In this document: piece by piece, positions 1 through 8,540 of the stretch
Position numbering within the stretch: the stretch's first letter is position 1
How the letters are laid out: each line of letters begins with the position of its first letter
Origin: Streptomyces achromogenes
GTDB lineage: Bacteria > Actinomycetota > Actinomycetes > Streptomycetales > Streptomycetaceae
Direction of reading: 5' to 3'
DNA length: 64,000 nt
NCBI RefSeq assembly: GCF_030816715.1
Contig: NZ_JAUSYH010000001.1
Coordinates: forward strand, 6,138,001-6,202,000
The notes under the pieces: model-generated
What the model was told of the DNA's origin: nothing
The model's input: the letters and a program-made list of their open reading frames with translations, nothing else
Database searches by the model: none
Position numbers and translations under genes: made by a program

Positions 1-1
1 C

Positions 2-547
2 GGCCACACCGCCGTCCTCGCCGAGGCCGTCCGCGCCGGCGCGGACGACGCCGGCGCCGAGGTGCATCTGATCAAGGTCGACGAGATCACCGAGGAGCAG
101 TGGACGCTGCTCGACCGCTCGGACGCCGTCGTGTTCGGATCGCCCACCTACATGGGGACCGCGTCCGCCGCCTTCCACGCCTTCGCCGAGGCGACCTCCG
201 CGCGCTGGCCCGACCAGGTGTGGAAGGACAAGCTGGCCGCGGGGTTCACCAACTCGGGTTCCAAGAGCGGCGACAAGCTGCACACGCTGCAGTTCTTCCA
301 GATCCTGGCCGCGCAGCTCGGCATGCACTGGGTCAGCCTGGGCCTGCTGCCCGGCTGGAACAACTCGGCCGGCTCCGAGCACGACCTCAACCGGCTGGGC
401 GTGTTCCTGGGCGCCGCCGCGCAGACCAACGTCGACGAGGGGCCGGACGCCGTCCACAAGGCGGACCTGGCGACGGCCGAACACCTGGGCCGTCGGGTCG
501 CCGAGACCGCGCGGGTCTTCCTGGCCGGCCGCGCCCAGGCCGCCTGA
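2..547 (+). CDS. Flavodoxin-family protein / NAD(P)H:quinone oxidoreductase-like, 5' end missing
   Basis: The reading frame is open from base 2 and the start lies before the window, so only about 181 residues are visible. The stretch VVFGSPTYMGTAS followed by AGFTNSGSKSGDK and a late GLLPGWNNSAG is the pattern of WrbA/flavodoxin-fold FMN proteins, where the PTYMGT loop contacts FMN and the TNSGS loop lies near the isoalloxazine ring. A cytosolic FMN-dependent quinone or NADPH reductase role is inferred from the family. The gene ends 52 bases before the convergent CAP-domain gene. The substrate cannot be read from the sequence. Confidence 0.8.
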   Translation, partial: GHTAVLAEAVRAGADDAGAEVHLIKVDEITEEQWTLLDRSDAVVFGSPTYMGTASAAFHAFAEATSARWPDQVWKDKLAAGFTNSGSKSGDKLHTLQFFQILAAQLGMHWVSLGLLPGWNNSAGSEHDLNRLGVFLGAAAQTNVDEGPDAVHKADLATAEHLGRRVAETARVFLAGRAQAA

Positions 548-598
548 TCCCGCCGGCCGCCATGACGGGGGCACTGCGGGCTCTGACCTGCGGCTTTC

Positions 599-1756
599 TC
601 AGTAGCCGAAGTCCTGCGTCCACCAGGGGCCGCCAGCGCCGAAGTGGACGCCGACGCCCAGTGTCTTGAAGTCGCAGTTCAGGATGTTCGCCTTGTGGCC
701 CGGGCTGTTCATCCAGGCCTCCATGACGGCAGCCGCGTCGGTCTGGCCGCGGGCTATGTTCTCGCCGCCGAGGCCGGATATGCCGGCTTTGGCCGCCCGG
801 TCCCACGGGGTCGCCCCGTCGGGGTCGGTGTGGTCGAAGAACCCGCGCGCGGCCATGTCGTCGCTGAACTTCTCGGCGAGGTCCGACAGGGCGCTGTTCG
901 CGGAGACGGCACTGCAGCCGACCTTGGCCCGCTCCTCGTTGACCAGCTTCAGCACCTCGGCCGCCGCCTGCGTCTCGGCGGAGACCGTCACCGGGGCCTC
1001 GGGCTTCGCCGGCGCCCTGGTGGCGGCCCTCGACTCGGACGGCGTGGTCTCCGGCTTCTTCGAGGGCGTCTTGGAAGGCGTCTTGGAAGGCGTGGACGCG
1101 GGCTTCTCGGGAGCCGTCCTGGTCGGCGCGGCCGAGGAGGCGGAGACGGACGGGGAGGGCGTGGCCGGGGTGGCGGGCGAGGCGGGCCGGCCGGCGTCGC
1201 GGCTGGTCGGGGCGGAGCCGCGGTCGTCGTCGGCGGAGCCGTTCGTGCCGCCCTGCTCGGAGGCCGAGTTGGTCGGCGAACCCGCGGCGGCCTGCACCTT
1301 GTCGCCGGAGCCGGTGCTGCCGCCCCCGAGGCGGTAGCCGTCGATGCCGGGCACCACGCCCGTGGCCACGGCGACCGTGCCGATGGCCACCGCCGCCGAG
1401 ACGCCGAGCAGACCGGACTTCACCGGCGTGGCGACCCTGCGCTTACGGCGGCGGCCCGCTCCCGCCCGGTTCGCACCCGGTCGGTGGGCGCCGTCGGGGG
1501 TGAACCCGTCGGCAGCGAACACCGCGGTGTCGCCGTGGGCGTGGCCGCCCTCCGCGTACAGGTACTCCTGGCTCCTCGCGACGGAGTCCGCGTAGGCCTC
1601 CGGGTTCAGATACGGCGCGATGCCGATGGCGGGGAGGGTTTCCGTGTGCGCGTCCTGTGCCCTGTGGCTGTCCGCATGCGAGCCGTGCGTCTGTGTGACC
1701 CCCGTGGCGCGGCTCGTGGCGGCGCGGCCGGCGGCGGAGCGTCGGTGGCGTCCCAT
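599..1756 (-). CDS. Membrane-anchored or secreted CAP-domain (SCP/PR-1-like) protein
   Basis: A 385-residue protein. Residues 1-105 are polar with a basic patch (GRRRKRR), followed by one hydrophobic segment around 110-135 (LLGVSAAVAIGTVAVATGVV) that could anchor it or act as an internal signal. Residues about 140-260 are a low-complexity Ser/Thr/Pro/Lys linker with SKTPSKTPSKKP repeats. The last 120 residues are a CAP domain with the characteristic FFDHTDPDG, GENIA and HKANILN motifs, the conserved His residues forming the CAP cavity. Bacterial CAP proteins are extracellular and mostly of unknown function. The ATG at 1756 has a GAGGAAGG-like ribosome site upstream. The gene converges with the flavodoxin gene. 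Confidence 0.88.
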   Translation of the reverse strand: MGRHRRSAAGRAATSRATGVTQTHGSHADSHRAQDAHTETLPAIGIAPYLNPEAYADSVARSQEYLYAEGGHAHGDTAVFAADGFTPDGAHRPGANRAGAGRRRKRRVATPVKSGLLGVSAAVAIGTVAVATGVVPGIDGYRLGGGSTGSGDKVQAAAGSPTNSASEQGGTNGSADDDRGSAPTSRDAGRPASPATPATPSPSVSASSAAPTRTAPEKPASTPSKTPSKTPSKKPETTPSESRAATRAPAKPEAPVTVSAETQAAAEVLKLVNEERAKVGCSAVSANSALSDLAEKFSDDMAARGFFDHTDPDGATPWDRAAKAGISGLGGENIARGQTDAAAVMEAWMNSPGHKANILNCDFKTLGVGVHFGAGGPWWTQDFGY

Positions 1757-1955
1757 GTCCTTGCCTTCCTCGTCCGAGCGGTGTTCTCAAACGGTCGGCC
1801 GGAGCTCTGGGGCGACGCGCGCCTCCTGCTCCCTCTGGTCAACCTGACTCACCCGACCGGGTGAGTTTCATATGAGAATCGTTGGGTGGGGACGGTACCC
1901 CATGGCGCTGGGGGAGGAAGTGCCCCGAGAGACTTCACGCGGTTAGGTTGCACCC

Positions 1956-2237
1956 ATGAGCGAGGATGTACGGCTGGTCGCCTGGGTGCGCGGACACGTC
2001 CAGGGCGTGGGATTCCGCTGGTTCACGCGGGCCAAGGCGCTGGAGATCGGCGGCCTGAGTGGTTTTGCTCTCAATGTGGCCGACGGTCGGGTCCAGGTGG
2101 TCGCCGAGGGGGCCAAGGAGGGGTGCGAGGAACTGCTCGGCTGGCTTCTGGGTGACGACACGCCCGGACGCGTAGACGGAGTCACCGAGATATGGGACAC
2201 ACCGCGCGGAGGTTACGACGGCTTCGCGATCCGCTGA
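1956..2237 (+). CDS. Acylphosphatase
   Basis: A 93-residue protein, the normal length for the family. It carries the acylphosphatase signature GHVQGVGFRWF near residues 14-24, whose Arg binds phosphate, and the second motif GFALNVADGRVQVVAEG, whose Asn orients the nucleophilic water. It hydrolyses acyl phosphates such as acetyl- or carbamoyl-phosphate in the cytosol. The ATG at 1956 follows a short promoter-sized gap from the divergent CAP gene. No operon partner is obvious. S. coelicolor has the same gene upstream of smc (from memory). Confidence 0.93.
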   Translation: MSEDVRLVAWVRGHVQGVGFRWFTRAKALEIGGLSGFALNVADGRVQVVAEGAKEGCEELLGWLLGDDTPGRVDGVTEIWDTPRGGYDGFAIR

Positions 2238-2616
2238 GAACTCCCGCCGGGCGCCCCGGGGGAAGCGGAGGGGAATGCCACGGGCACGTGCCCCCAGCAG
2301 AAAGGGGCAGGTGATTGCCAATAACCGCTTGCCGTGGCAGGCTCCGCACTTAAGGATGATCGCCACGCCCCCAGGGCCCCGCAGGAGTCGCAGCGCCGCC
2401 GTTCCGGCCGCGCGCCACCGGGTCGCCCGCCAATACGGGGCGTGATCGTGTTGACCGTCAAACTTTTTGGTGAGACGCTGAAAGCACCCCGCGCACCCCA
2501 GCTGTTCGGCATGGATGAACGGCAGCACGAACAAGATCCTGCCAAGCACCGCGGGTGCAAATCCCTCACGACCCACACCGCTTCGGTCGGTCACTCATTG
2601 TGGAGGACCATCCATC
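2238..2616. other. Intergenic region upstream of the small coiled-coil gene
   Basis: 379 bases without a convincing gene. A TTGACC hexamer at 2449-2454 lies in an unusually AT-rich patch (CAAACTTTTTGG), but I find no good -10 partner at 17-18 bases. The region may hold the promoter of the 67-residue protein. No RNA gene is recognisable by eye. Confidence 0.3.
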
Positions 2617-2820
2617 ATGGCAAAGGCGCTTCTCGGTTACGTCGGCGGCTCCGACCCGCGACTCCTCGCCGAGATGCGACGGCTCCAGCAGCGTGTACAG
2701 GATCTGGAATCCGAGCTCGGACGGATCCAGGCCGAGAACGACGCGCTGACGGCTGCCGCTTCTCACGAATCGCTTCTGGAGAGCATCGACGCACGCCAGG
2801 CGGAGCCTGCGCTCACCTGA
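2617..2820 (+). CDS. Small conserved actinobacterial coiled-coil protein
   Basis: A 67-residue protein starting MAKALLGYVGGSDPRLLAEM. The ATG at 2617 is chosen over an upstream in-frame ATG at 2515 because TGGAGGA lies at 2601-2607 and the sequence before MAKALLG reads as non-coding. Residues 17-45 (RRLQQRVQDLESELGRIQAEN) have heptad leucines and form a short coiled coil. I recognise it as a conserved hypothetical in streptomycetes, located just before smc. Its function is unknown, and a role with Smc is only suggested by position. Confidence 0.82.
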   Translation: MAKALLGYVGGSDPRLLAEMRRLQQRVQDLESELGRIQAENDALTAAASHESLLESIDARQAEPALT

Positions 2821-2901
2821 TCGCTGCACGCCGCACAACGGCACGCAGAGGTCGGGCGGCTCACTCTCACCGCGTCGGACCGCTAGGTTGTCAGAGTTTG
2901 C

Positions 2902-2930
2902 AAGGGACGCTTCGGCGTCCCTTCTTTCTT
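2902..2930 (+). terminator. Rho-independent terminator with UUCG tetraloop
   Basis: AAGGGACGC (2902-2910), loop TTCG, then GCGTCCCTT (2915-2923) form a perfect 9-bp stem followed by CTTTCTT. It terminates the small coiled-coil gene and insulates smc. Confidence 0.88.
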
Positions 2931-3095
2931 GTCCGGCCTACGTCCGAGCCCCCGCTCCCGCCCCGCTGCCTGCGCCCGCCCCTGGTTCCCCCGCGCACCC
3001 TTTCAGTCTCTTAACGTTTGGTGTGCCCTGCGCGTTCATGGGTGAAACCGCGGGTTCATGGAGTGAGACACCCCCGGCAGGTAGAGTCCAGCGCC

Positions 3096-6000
3096 GTGCA
3101 CCTCAAGGCCCTGACCCTCCGGGGGTTCAAGTCGTTCGCCTCCGCGACCACGCTCCGGTTCGAACCGGGGATCACGTGCGTCGTCGGACCGAACGGTTCG
3201 GGCAAGTCCAACGTCGTCGACGCGCTCAGCTGGGTCATGGGCGAGCAGGGCGCCAAGTCGCTGCGCGGCGGCAAGATGGAGGACGTCATCTTCGCCGGCA
3301 CCACCGGCCGCCCCCCGCTGGGCCGCGCCGAGGTGTCCCTGACCATCGACAACTCCGACGGGGCCCTCCCCATCGAATACGCCGAGGTCACCATCACGCG
3401 GATCATGTTCCGCAACGGCGGCAGCGAGTACCAGATCAACGGCGACACCTGCCGGCTGCTGGACATCCAGGACCTCCTCTCCGACTCCGGCATCGGCCGC
3501 GAGATGCACGTCATCGTCGGCCAGGGCCAGCTCGACTCCGTCCTGCACGCCGACCCGATGGGGCGCCGCGCCTTCATCGAGGAGGCCGCGGGCGTCCTCA
3601 AGCACCGCAAGCGCAAGGAGAAGGCGCTCCGCAAGCTGGACGCGATGCAGGCCAACCTCGCGCGCGTGCAGGACCTCACCGACGAACTCCGGCGTCAGCT
3701 CAAACCCCTCGGCCGGCAGGCCGCCGTGGCCCGCCGCGCCGCCGTCATCCAGGCCGATCTGCGTGACGCCAGGCTGCGCCTGCTCGCCGACGATCTCGTC
3801 ACGCTGCGGGAGGCCCTGCGGACGGAGGTCGCCGACGAGGCCGCTCTCAAGGAGCGCAAGGAGGCGGCCGAGCAGGAGCTGAGGAAGGCCCTCCAGCGCG
3901 AGGCCCTTCTGGAGGACGAGGTCCGGCAGCTCACCCCGCGTCTCCAGCGGGCCCAGCAGACCTGGTACGAGCTGTCCCAGCTCGCCGAACGCGTCCGGGG
4001 CACCGTCTCCCTCGCCGACGCCCGGGTGAAGAGCGCCACCTCCGCGCCCCTTGAGGAGCGGCGCGGCCGCGACCCCGAGGACATGGAGCGTGAGGCGGCC
4101 CGGATCCGCGAGCAGGAGGCCGAACTGGAGGCCGCCCTCGAGGCGGCCCAGCACGCACTCGACGACACCGTCGCCCACCGCGCGGACCTGGAACGGGAGC
4201 TCGCCGTCGAGGAACGGCGGCTGAAGGACGTCGCCCGGGCCATCGCCGACCGTCGCGAGGGCCTGGCCCGGCTGAACGGCCAGGTCAACGCGGCCCGCTC
4301 GCGCGCCGCCTCCGCGCAGGCCGAGATCGACCGCCTCGCCGCCGCCCGAGACGAGGCCCAGGAGCGGGCCGTCACCGCACAGGAGGAGTACGAGGCGCTC
4401 AAGGCGGAGGTCGACGGCCTCGACGCGGACGACCACGAGCTTGCCGAGCGGCACGAGAGCGCCAAGCGGCAGCTCGCCGAGGCGGAGGCCGCCCTCACCG
4501 ACGCCCGCGAGGCAGCCACCGCCGCCGAACGCAGCCGCGCCGCGACCCGGGCCCGCCGCGACGCCCTGGCCCTGGGCCTGCGCCGCAAGGACGGCACGGG
4601 CGCCCTGCTCGCCGCGCGCGACCGCCTGAACGGTCTGCTCGGCCCGGCAGCCGGACTGCTGACGGTGACGCCGGGCCACGAGGTCGCGCTCGCGGCGGCC
4701 TTCGGCGCCGCCGCGGACGCGATCGCGGTGACGACCCCCGCCGCGGCTGCCGAAGCCATCCGGCTGCTGCGCAAGCAGGACGCGGGGCGCGCCGCGCTGC
4801 TGCTCAGCGGTGACGTGGGTGACATGGGCGACGTGCCCGAGGAACGCGCCGACGGGCGGCCCGTCGACGGCCGGCTGAGCGACGGCCGGCCCGTCGACAG
4901 GCAAGGCGCCGACCTCCAGCGCGCTGACATTGCGCGCGCCGACGTTCCGCGCCCCGTGGGGGAGCGCACCGACGCGCCGCCGTACGCCGCCGACCTGGTG
5001 CGGGGACCCGGCGAGCTCATGCCCGCCGTGCGCCGGCTCCTGCGGGGGATCGTGGTCGTGGGCACGCTGGAGGACGCCGAGGAACTGGTCTACGCCCGCC
5101 CGGACCTCGTCGCGGTCACCGCCGAGGGAGATCTGCTGGGCGCGCACTTCGCGCACGGCGGGTCCGCCGGGGCGCCCAGCCTGCTGGAGGTGCAGGCCTC
5201 CGTCGACGAGGCCGCCGCCGAGCTCGACGAGCTGGCCGTGCGCTGCGCGGAGCTGACGGAGGCACAGCGTACGGCCGGCGAGCGCCGCCAGGAATGTGCC
5301 GCGTTCGTCGAGGAGGTGGGGGAGCGGCGGCGGGCCGCCGACCGGGAGAAGTCGGCCGTGGCGCAGCAGCTCGGGCGGCTCGCGGGACAGGCCCGGGGCG
5401 CGGCCGGTGAGGCCGAGCGGTCCGCGGCGGCCGCGGCGCGGGCGCAGGAGGCGCTGGACCGGGCCGTGGAAGAGGCCGAGGAGCTGGCGGAACGGCTGGC
5501 CGTCGCCGAGGAGATGCCGGCCGAGGAGGAGCCCGACTCCGCCGTGCGGGACCGGCTCGCCGCCGACGGGGCCAACGCGCGACAGACCGAGATGGAGGCC
5601 AGGCTTCAGGTCCGCACCCACGAGGAGCGGGTCAAGGGGCTGGCCGGGCGGGCCGACTCGCTGGACCGGGCCGCGCGGGCGGAACGCGAGGCACGCGCGC
5701 GTGCCGAGCAGCGGCGGGCGCGGCTGCGGCACGAGGCGGCCGTCGCGGACGCCGTGGCCTCGGGCGCGCGGCAGCTGCTCGCCCACGTCGAGGTCTCCGT
5801 GGGCCGGGCCGAGGCGGAGCGGGTCGCCGCCGACGCGGCCAAGGCGCGGCGGGAGCAGGAGCTGGCCGCCGCCCGCACCGCCGGGCGCGACCTGAAGGGC
5901 GAGCTCGACAAGCTGACGGACTCGGTGCACCGCGGCGAGGTGCTCGGCGCCGAGAAGCGCATGCGCATCGAGCAACTGGAGACCAGGGCGCTGGAGGAGC

Positions 6001-6776
6001 TGGGCGTGGAGCCCGCGGGGCTCGTCTCCGAGTACGGGCCGCACCAGCTCGTGCCGCCCTCGCCGGCCGCCGAGGGCGAGGTGCTGCCGGAGGACCCGGA
6101 GGACCCGCGCAACCAGCCGAGGCCCTTCCGGCGCGCGGAGCAGGAGAAGCGGCTGAAGTCGGCCGAGCGCGCCTACCAGCAGCTCGGCAAGGTGAACCCG
6201 CTGGCGCTGGAGGAGTTCTCCGCTCTGGAGGAGCGGCACAAGTTCCTCAGCGAGCAGCTGGAGGACCTCAAGAAGACCCGCACCGACCTGCTTCAGGTAG
6301 TGAAGGAGGTCGACGAGCGCGTCGAGCAGGTCTTCACCGAGGCGTTCCGGGACACCGCGCGGCAGTTCGAGGGCGTGTTCAGCCGGCTGTTCCCGGGCGG
6401 GGAGGGGCGGCTGATCCTGACCGACCCCGACAACATGCTCACCACGGGCGTGGACGTGGAGGCCCGGCCCCCGGGCAAGAAGGTCAAGCGGCTCAGCCTG
6501 CTCTCGGGCGGCGAGCGGTCGCTGACCGCGGTCGCCATGCTGGTGTCGATCTTCAAGGCGCGGCCCAGCCCGTTCTACGTCATGGACGAGGTCGAGGCCG
6601 CTCTCGACGACACCAACCTGCAGCGGCTCATCCGCATCATGCAGGAGCTGCAGGAGTCCTCGCAGCTGATCGTGATCACGCACCAGAAGCGCACGATGGA
6701 GGTCGCCGACGCGCTGTACGGCGTGTCCATGCAGGGCGACGGTGTGTCGAAGGTCATCAGCCAGCGCCTGCGTTGA
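3096..6776 (+). CDS. smc: Chromosome segregation protein Smc
   Basis: A 1226-residue SMC ATPase, the core of the condensin complex with ScpA and ScpB. The head domain halves contain Walker A GPNGSGKSNVVDA near residue 31, the Q-loop region GEQGAKSLRGG, and at the C terminus the signature LSLLSGGERSL and Walker B FYVMDEVEAALD. Long coiled coils flank a hinge at about 500-680. The GTG at 3096 gives the canonical start VHLKALTLRGFKSF; an in-frame start at 3018 would add a tail unlike the family. The hinge carries a low-complexity insertion at about residues 575-630 with DGRPVDGRLSDGRPVD repeats, making the protein slightly longer than the usual 1190 or so. Confidence 0.96.
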   Translation: MHLKALTLRGFKSFASATTLRFEPGITCVVGPNGSGKSNVVDALSWVMGEQGAKSLRGGKMEDVIFAGTTGRPPLGRAEVSLTIDNSDGALPIEYAEVTITRIMFRNGGSEYQINGDTCRLLDIQDLLSDSGIGREMHVIVGQGQLDSVLHADPMGRRAFIEEAAGVLKHRKRKEKALRKLDAMQANLARVQDLTDELRRQLKPLGRQAAVARRAAVIQADLRDARLRLLADDLVTLREALRTEVADEAALKERKEAAEQELRKALQREALLEDEVRQLTPRLQRAQQTWYELSQLAERVRGTVSLADARVKSATSAPLEERRGRDPEDMEREAARIREQEAELEAALEAAQHALDDTVAHRADLERELAVEERRLKDVARAIADRREGLARLNGQVNAARSRAASAQAEIDRLAAARDEAQERAVTAQEEYEALKAEVDGLDADDHELAERHESAKRQLAEAEAALTDAREAATAAERSRAATRARRDALALGLRRKDGTGALLAARDRLNGLLGPAAGLLTVTPGHEVALAAAFGAAADAIAVTTPAAAAEAIRLLRKQDAGRAALLLSGDVGDMGDVPEERADGRPVDGRLSDGRPVDRQGADLQRADIARADVPRPVGERTDAPPYAADLVRGPGELMPAVRRLLRGIVVVGTLEDAEELVYARPDLVAVTAEGDLLGAHFAHGGSAGAPSLLEVQASVDEAAAELDELAVRCAELTEAQRTAGERRQECAAFVEEVGERRRAADREKSAVAQQLGRLAGQARGAAGEAERSAAAAARAQEALDRAVEEAEELAERLAVAEEMPAEEEPDSAVRDRLAADGANARQTEMEARLQVRTHEERVKGLAGRADSLDRAARAEREARARAEQRRARLRHEAAVADAVASGARQLLAHVEVSVGRAEAERVAADAAKARREQELAAARTAGRDLKGELDKLTDSVHRGEVLGAEKRMRIEQLETRALEELGVEPAGLVSEYGPHQLVPPSPAAEGEVLPEDPEDPRNQPRPFRRAEQEKRLKSAERAYQQLGKVNPLALEEFSALEERHKFLSEQLEDLKKTRTDLLQVVKEVDERVEQVFTEAFRDTARQFEGVFSRLFPGGEGRLILTDPDNMLTTGVDVEARPPGKKVKRLSLLSGGERSLTAVAMLVSIFKARPSPFYVMDEVEAALDDTNLQRLIRIMQELQESSQLIVITHQKRTMEVADALYGVSMQGDGVSKVISQRLR

Positions 6777-6879
6777 GCGGCCGGAGCGGGTAACCCGTGA
6801 TCCAGCTCCCACCGCTTCCGCTTCAAGAGTTGAACGCAACTCCTGCACGTGGGTGCTGAAAAGTTACAGCCGGGCCCTC

Positions 6880-6907
6880 TTGACTTCGAAACTTGAAGAC
6901 ATAGTCT
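6880..6907 (+). promoter_or_regulatory. Candidate promoter of the glucose permease gene
   Basis: TTGACT at 6880-6885 and TAGTCT at 6902-6907 are separated by 16 bases, close to a Streptomyces vegetative sigma pattern. An inverted repeat GAGTT-N6-AACTC (6827-6842) lies just upstream and could be an operator. This is pattern matching by eye only. Confidence 0.4.
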
Positions 6908-6958
6908 CGGCTCCGTTGCTTTTACCTTCAGGTACCACCTATCTGGAGGTGCTGATCC

Positions 6959-6978
6959 CGTCGGCAGCGCTGCCGACG
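6959..6978 (+). promoter_or_regulatory. Perfect 20-bp palindrome in the glcP leader
   Basis: CGTCGGCAGCGCTGCCGACG is a perfect palindrome five bases before the ribosome site (AGGAG at 6984-6988) of the permease gene. It could be a DNA operator for a dimeric repressor. As RNA it could form a stem, though without a loop, next to the ribosome site. Confidence 0.5.
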
Positions 6979-6994
6979 GCTCGAGGAGTTGAAC

Positions 6995-8413
6995 GTGACC
7001 AGCACGACGCAGGCACAGAAGTCAGGAGCCGGCAGGGCTCATCCCGATCATCTCGGGCACGTCGTCTTCATCGCGGCGGCGGCCGCGATGGGCGGATTCC
7101 TCTTCGGCTACGACAGCTCCGTGATCAACGGCGCCGTGGAGGCCATCCGGGACCGCTACGACGTCGGCTCCGCGGCCCTCGCCCAGGTCATCGCGATCGC
7201 CCTGATCGGCTGCGCCGTCGGAGCCGCGACCGCCGGCCGCATCGCCGACCGCATCGGGCGCATCCGGGTCATGCAGATCGCCGCCGTGCTGTTCACGGTC
7301 AGCGCTGTCGGCTCGGCGCTGCCCTTCTCCCTGTGGGACTTCGCCCTGTGGCGGGTCGTCGGCGGCTTCGCCATCGGCATGGCCTCCGTCATCGGCCCCG
7401 CCTACATCGCGGAGGTCGCCCCGCCCGCCTACCGCGGCCGGCTCGGCTCCTTCCAACAGGCCGCCATCGTCATCGGCATCGCGATCTCGCAGCTGGTCAA
7501 CTGGGGACTGCTCAACTCCGCCGGCGGCGACCAGCGCGGCGAGCTCATGGGCCTGGAGGCCTGGCAGATCATGCTCGGCGTCATGGTGGTCCCGGCCGTC
7601 CTGTACGGCCTGCTCTCCTTCGCCATCCCCGAGTCCCCCCGCTTCCTGATCTCCGTCGGCAGGCGCGAGCGGGCCCGCGAGATCCTCGAGGAGGTCGAGG
7701 GCGAGGGCGTCGACCTGGACGCCCGCGTCGCCGAGATCGAGCACGCGATGAAGAGCGAGCACAAGTCGACGTTCAAGGACCTGCTCGGCGGTTCCTTCTT
7801 CTTCAAGCCGATCGTCTGGATCGGCATCGGCCTGTCCGTCTTCCAGCAGTTCGTCGGCATCAACGTCGCGTTCTACTACTCCTCGACGCTGTGGCAGTCG
7901 GTCGGCGTCGACCCGACCGACTCGTTCTTCTACTCGTTCACGACGTCGATCATCAACATCCTCGGCACCGTCATCGCGATGATCTTCGTGGACCGCGTCG
8001 GCCGCAGGCCGCTGGCCCTGATCGGCTCCGTCGGCATGGTCGTCGGCCTCGCGCTGGAGGCCTGGGCGTTCTCCTTCGACCTCGTCGACGGCAAGCTGCC
8101 GGCCACCCAGGGCTGGATCGCCCTGATCGCCGCCCACGTGTTCGTCCTCTTCTTCGCCCTGTCCTGGGGCGTCGTCGTCTGGGTCTTCCTCGGCGAGATG
8201 TTCCCCAACCGCATCCGCGCCGCGGCCCTCGGCGTAGCCGCCTCCGCGCAGTGGATCGCCAACTGGGCCATCACGGCGAGCTTCCCGTCGCTGGCCGACT
8301 GGAACCTCTCCGCCACCTACGTGATCTACACGGTCTTCGCCGCGCTCTCCATCCCGTTCGTCCTGAAGTACGTCAAGGAGACGAAGGGCAAGGCGCTGGA
8401 GGAGATGGGCTGA
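6995..8413 (+). CDS. glcP: MFS sugar transporter, GlcP-type glucose permease
   Basis: A 472-residue, 12-helix sugar-porter family protein. Visible family motifs are GRIADRIGRIRVM (the loop 2-3 motif), PAYIAEVAPPAYRGRL (sugar transport signature 2), PESPRFL, QQFVGIN in helix 7, where QQxxGxN contacts the sugar, and DRVGRRPL in the second half. It closely resembles S. coelicolor GlcP (SCO5578, glucose/H+ symport, from memory), which also lies between smc and ftsY. The start is set at the GTG at 6995 because AGGAG (6984-6988) is spaced six bases before it; a TTG at 6989 abuts that site. The leader carries a perfect palindrome. Confidence 0.93.
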   Translation: MTSTTQAQKSGAGRAHPDHLGHVVFIAAAAAMGGFLFGYDSSVINGAVEAIRDRYDVGSAALAQVIAIALIGCAVGAATAGRIADRIGRIRVMQIAAVLFTVSAVGSALPFSLWDFALWRVVGGFAIGMASVIGPAYIAEVAPPAYRGRLGSFQQAAIVIGIAISQLVNWGLLNSAGGDQRGELMGLEAWQIMLGVMVVPAVLYGLLSFAIPESPRFLISVGRRERAREILEEVEGEGVDLDARVAEIEHAMKSEHKSTFKDLLGGSFFFKPIVWIGIGLSVFQQFVGINVAFYYSSTLWQSVGVDPTDSFFYSFTTSIINILGTVIAMIFVDRVGRRPLALIGSVGMVVGLALEAWAFSFDLVDGKLPATQGWIALIAAHVFVLFFALSWGVVVWVFLGEMFPNRIRAAALGVAASAQWIANWAITASFPSLADWNLSATYVIYTVFAALSIPFVLKYVKETKGKALEEMG

Positions 8414-8456
8414 CGCTTGCTGACAGGCGGCCGCTGCGCAAGTGGCCCCCCGATCT

Positions 8457-8493
8457 CGAGGAGCCGGGCCGAGTCCCCGCTGCCGGCTCCTCG
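8457..8493 (+). terminator. Stem-loop terminator after glcP
   Basis: CGAGGAGCCGG (8457-8467) pairs with CCGGCTCCTCG (8483-8493), an 11-bp stem with a 15-base loop, 44 bases after the permease stop. There is no U tract, as is common in Streptomyces. Confidence 0.65.
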
Positions 8494-8509
8494 ACACCCG
8501 TAGGACGTG

Positions 8510-8540
8510 CTGCCCCGGCTCACCCGCCGAGCCGGGGCAG
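8510..8540 (-). terminator. Stem-loop terminator overlapping the 3' end of the LLM gene
   Basis: CTGCCCCGGCTC (8510-8521) pairs perfectly with GAGCCGGGGCAG (8529-8540). The stem includes the stop codon of the leftward LLM gene and faces the glcP terminator, so the convergent pair is insulated on both strands. Confidence 0.65.

Noticed and set aside
3036..6848. Very long leftward open frame opposite smc
   Set aside because: It is the GC3-driven mirror of smc, with Leu/Gly/Arg/Val-rich nonsense sequence and no motifs.
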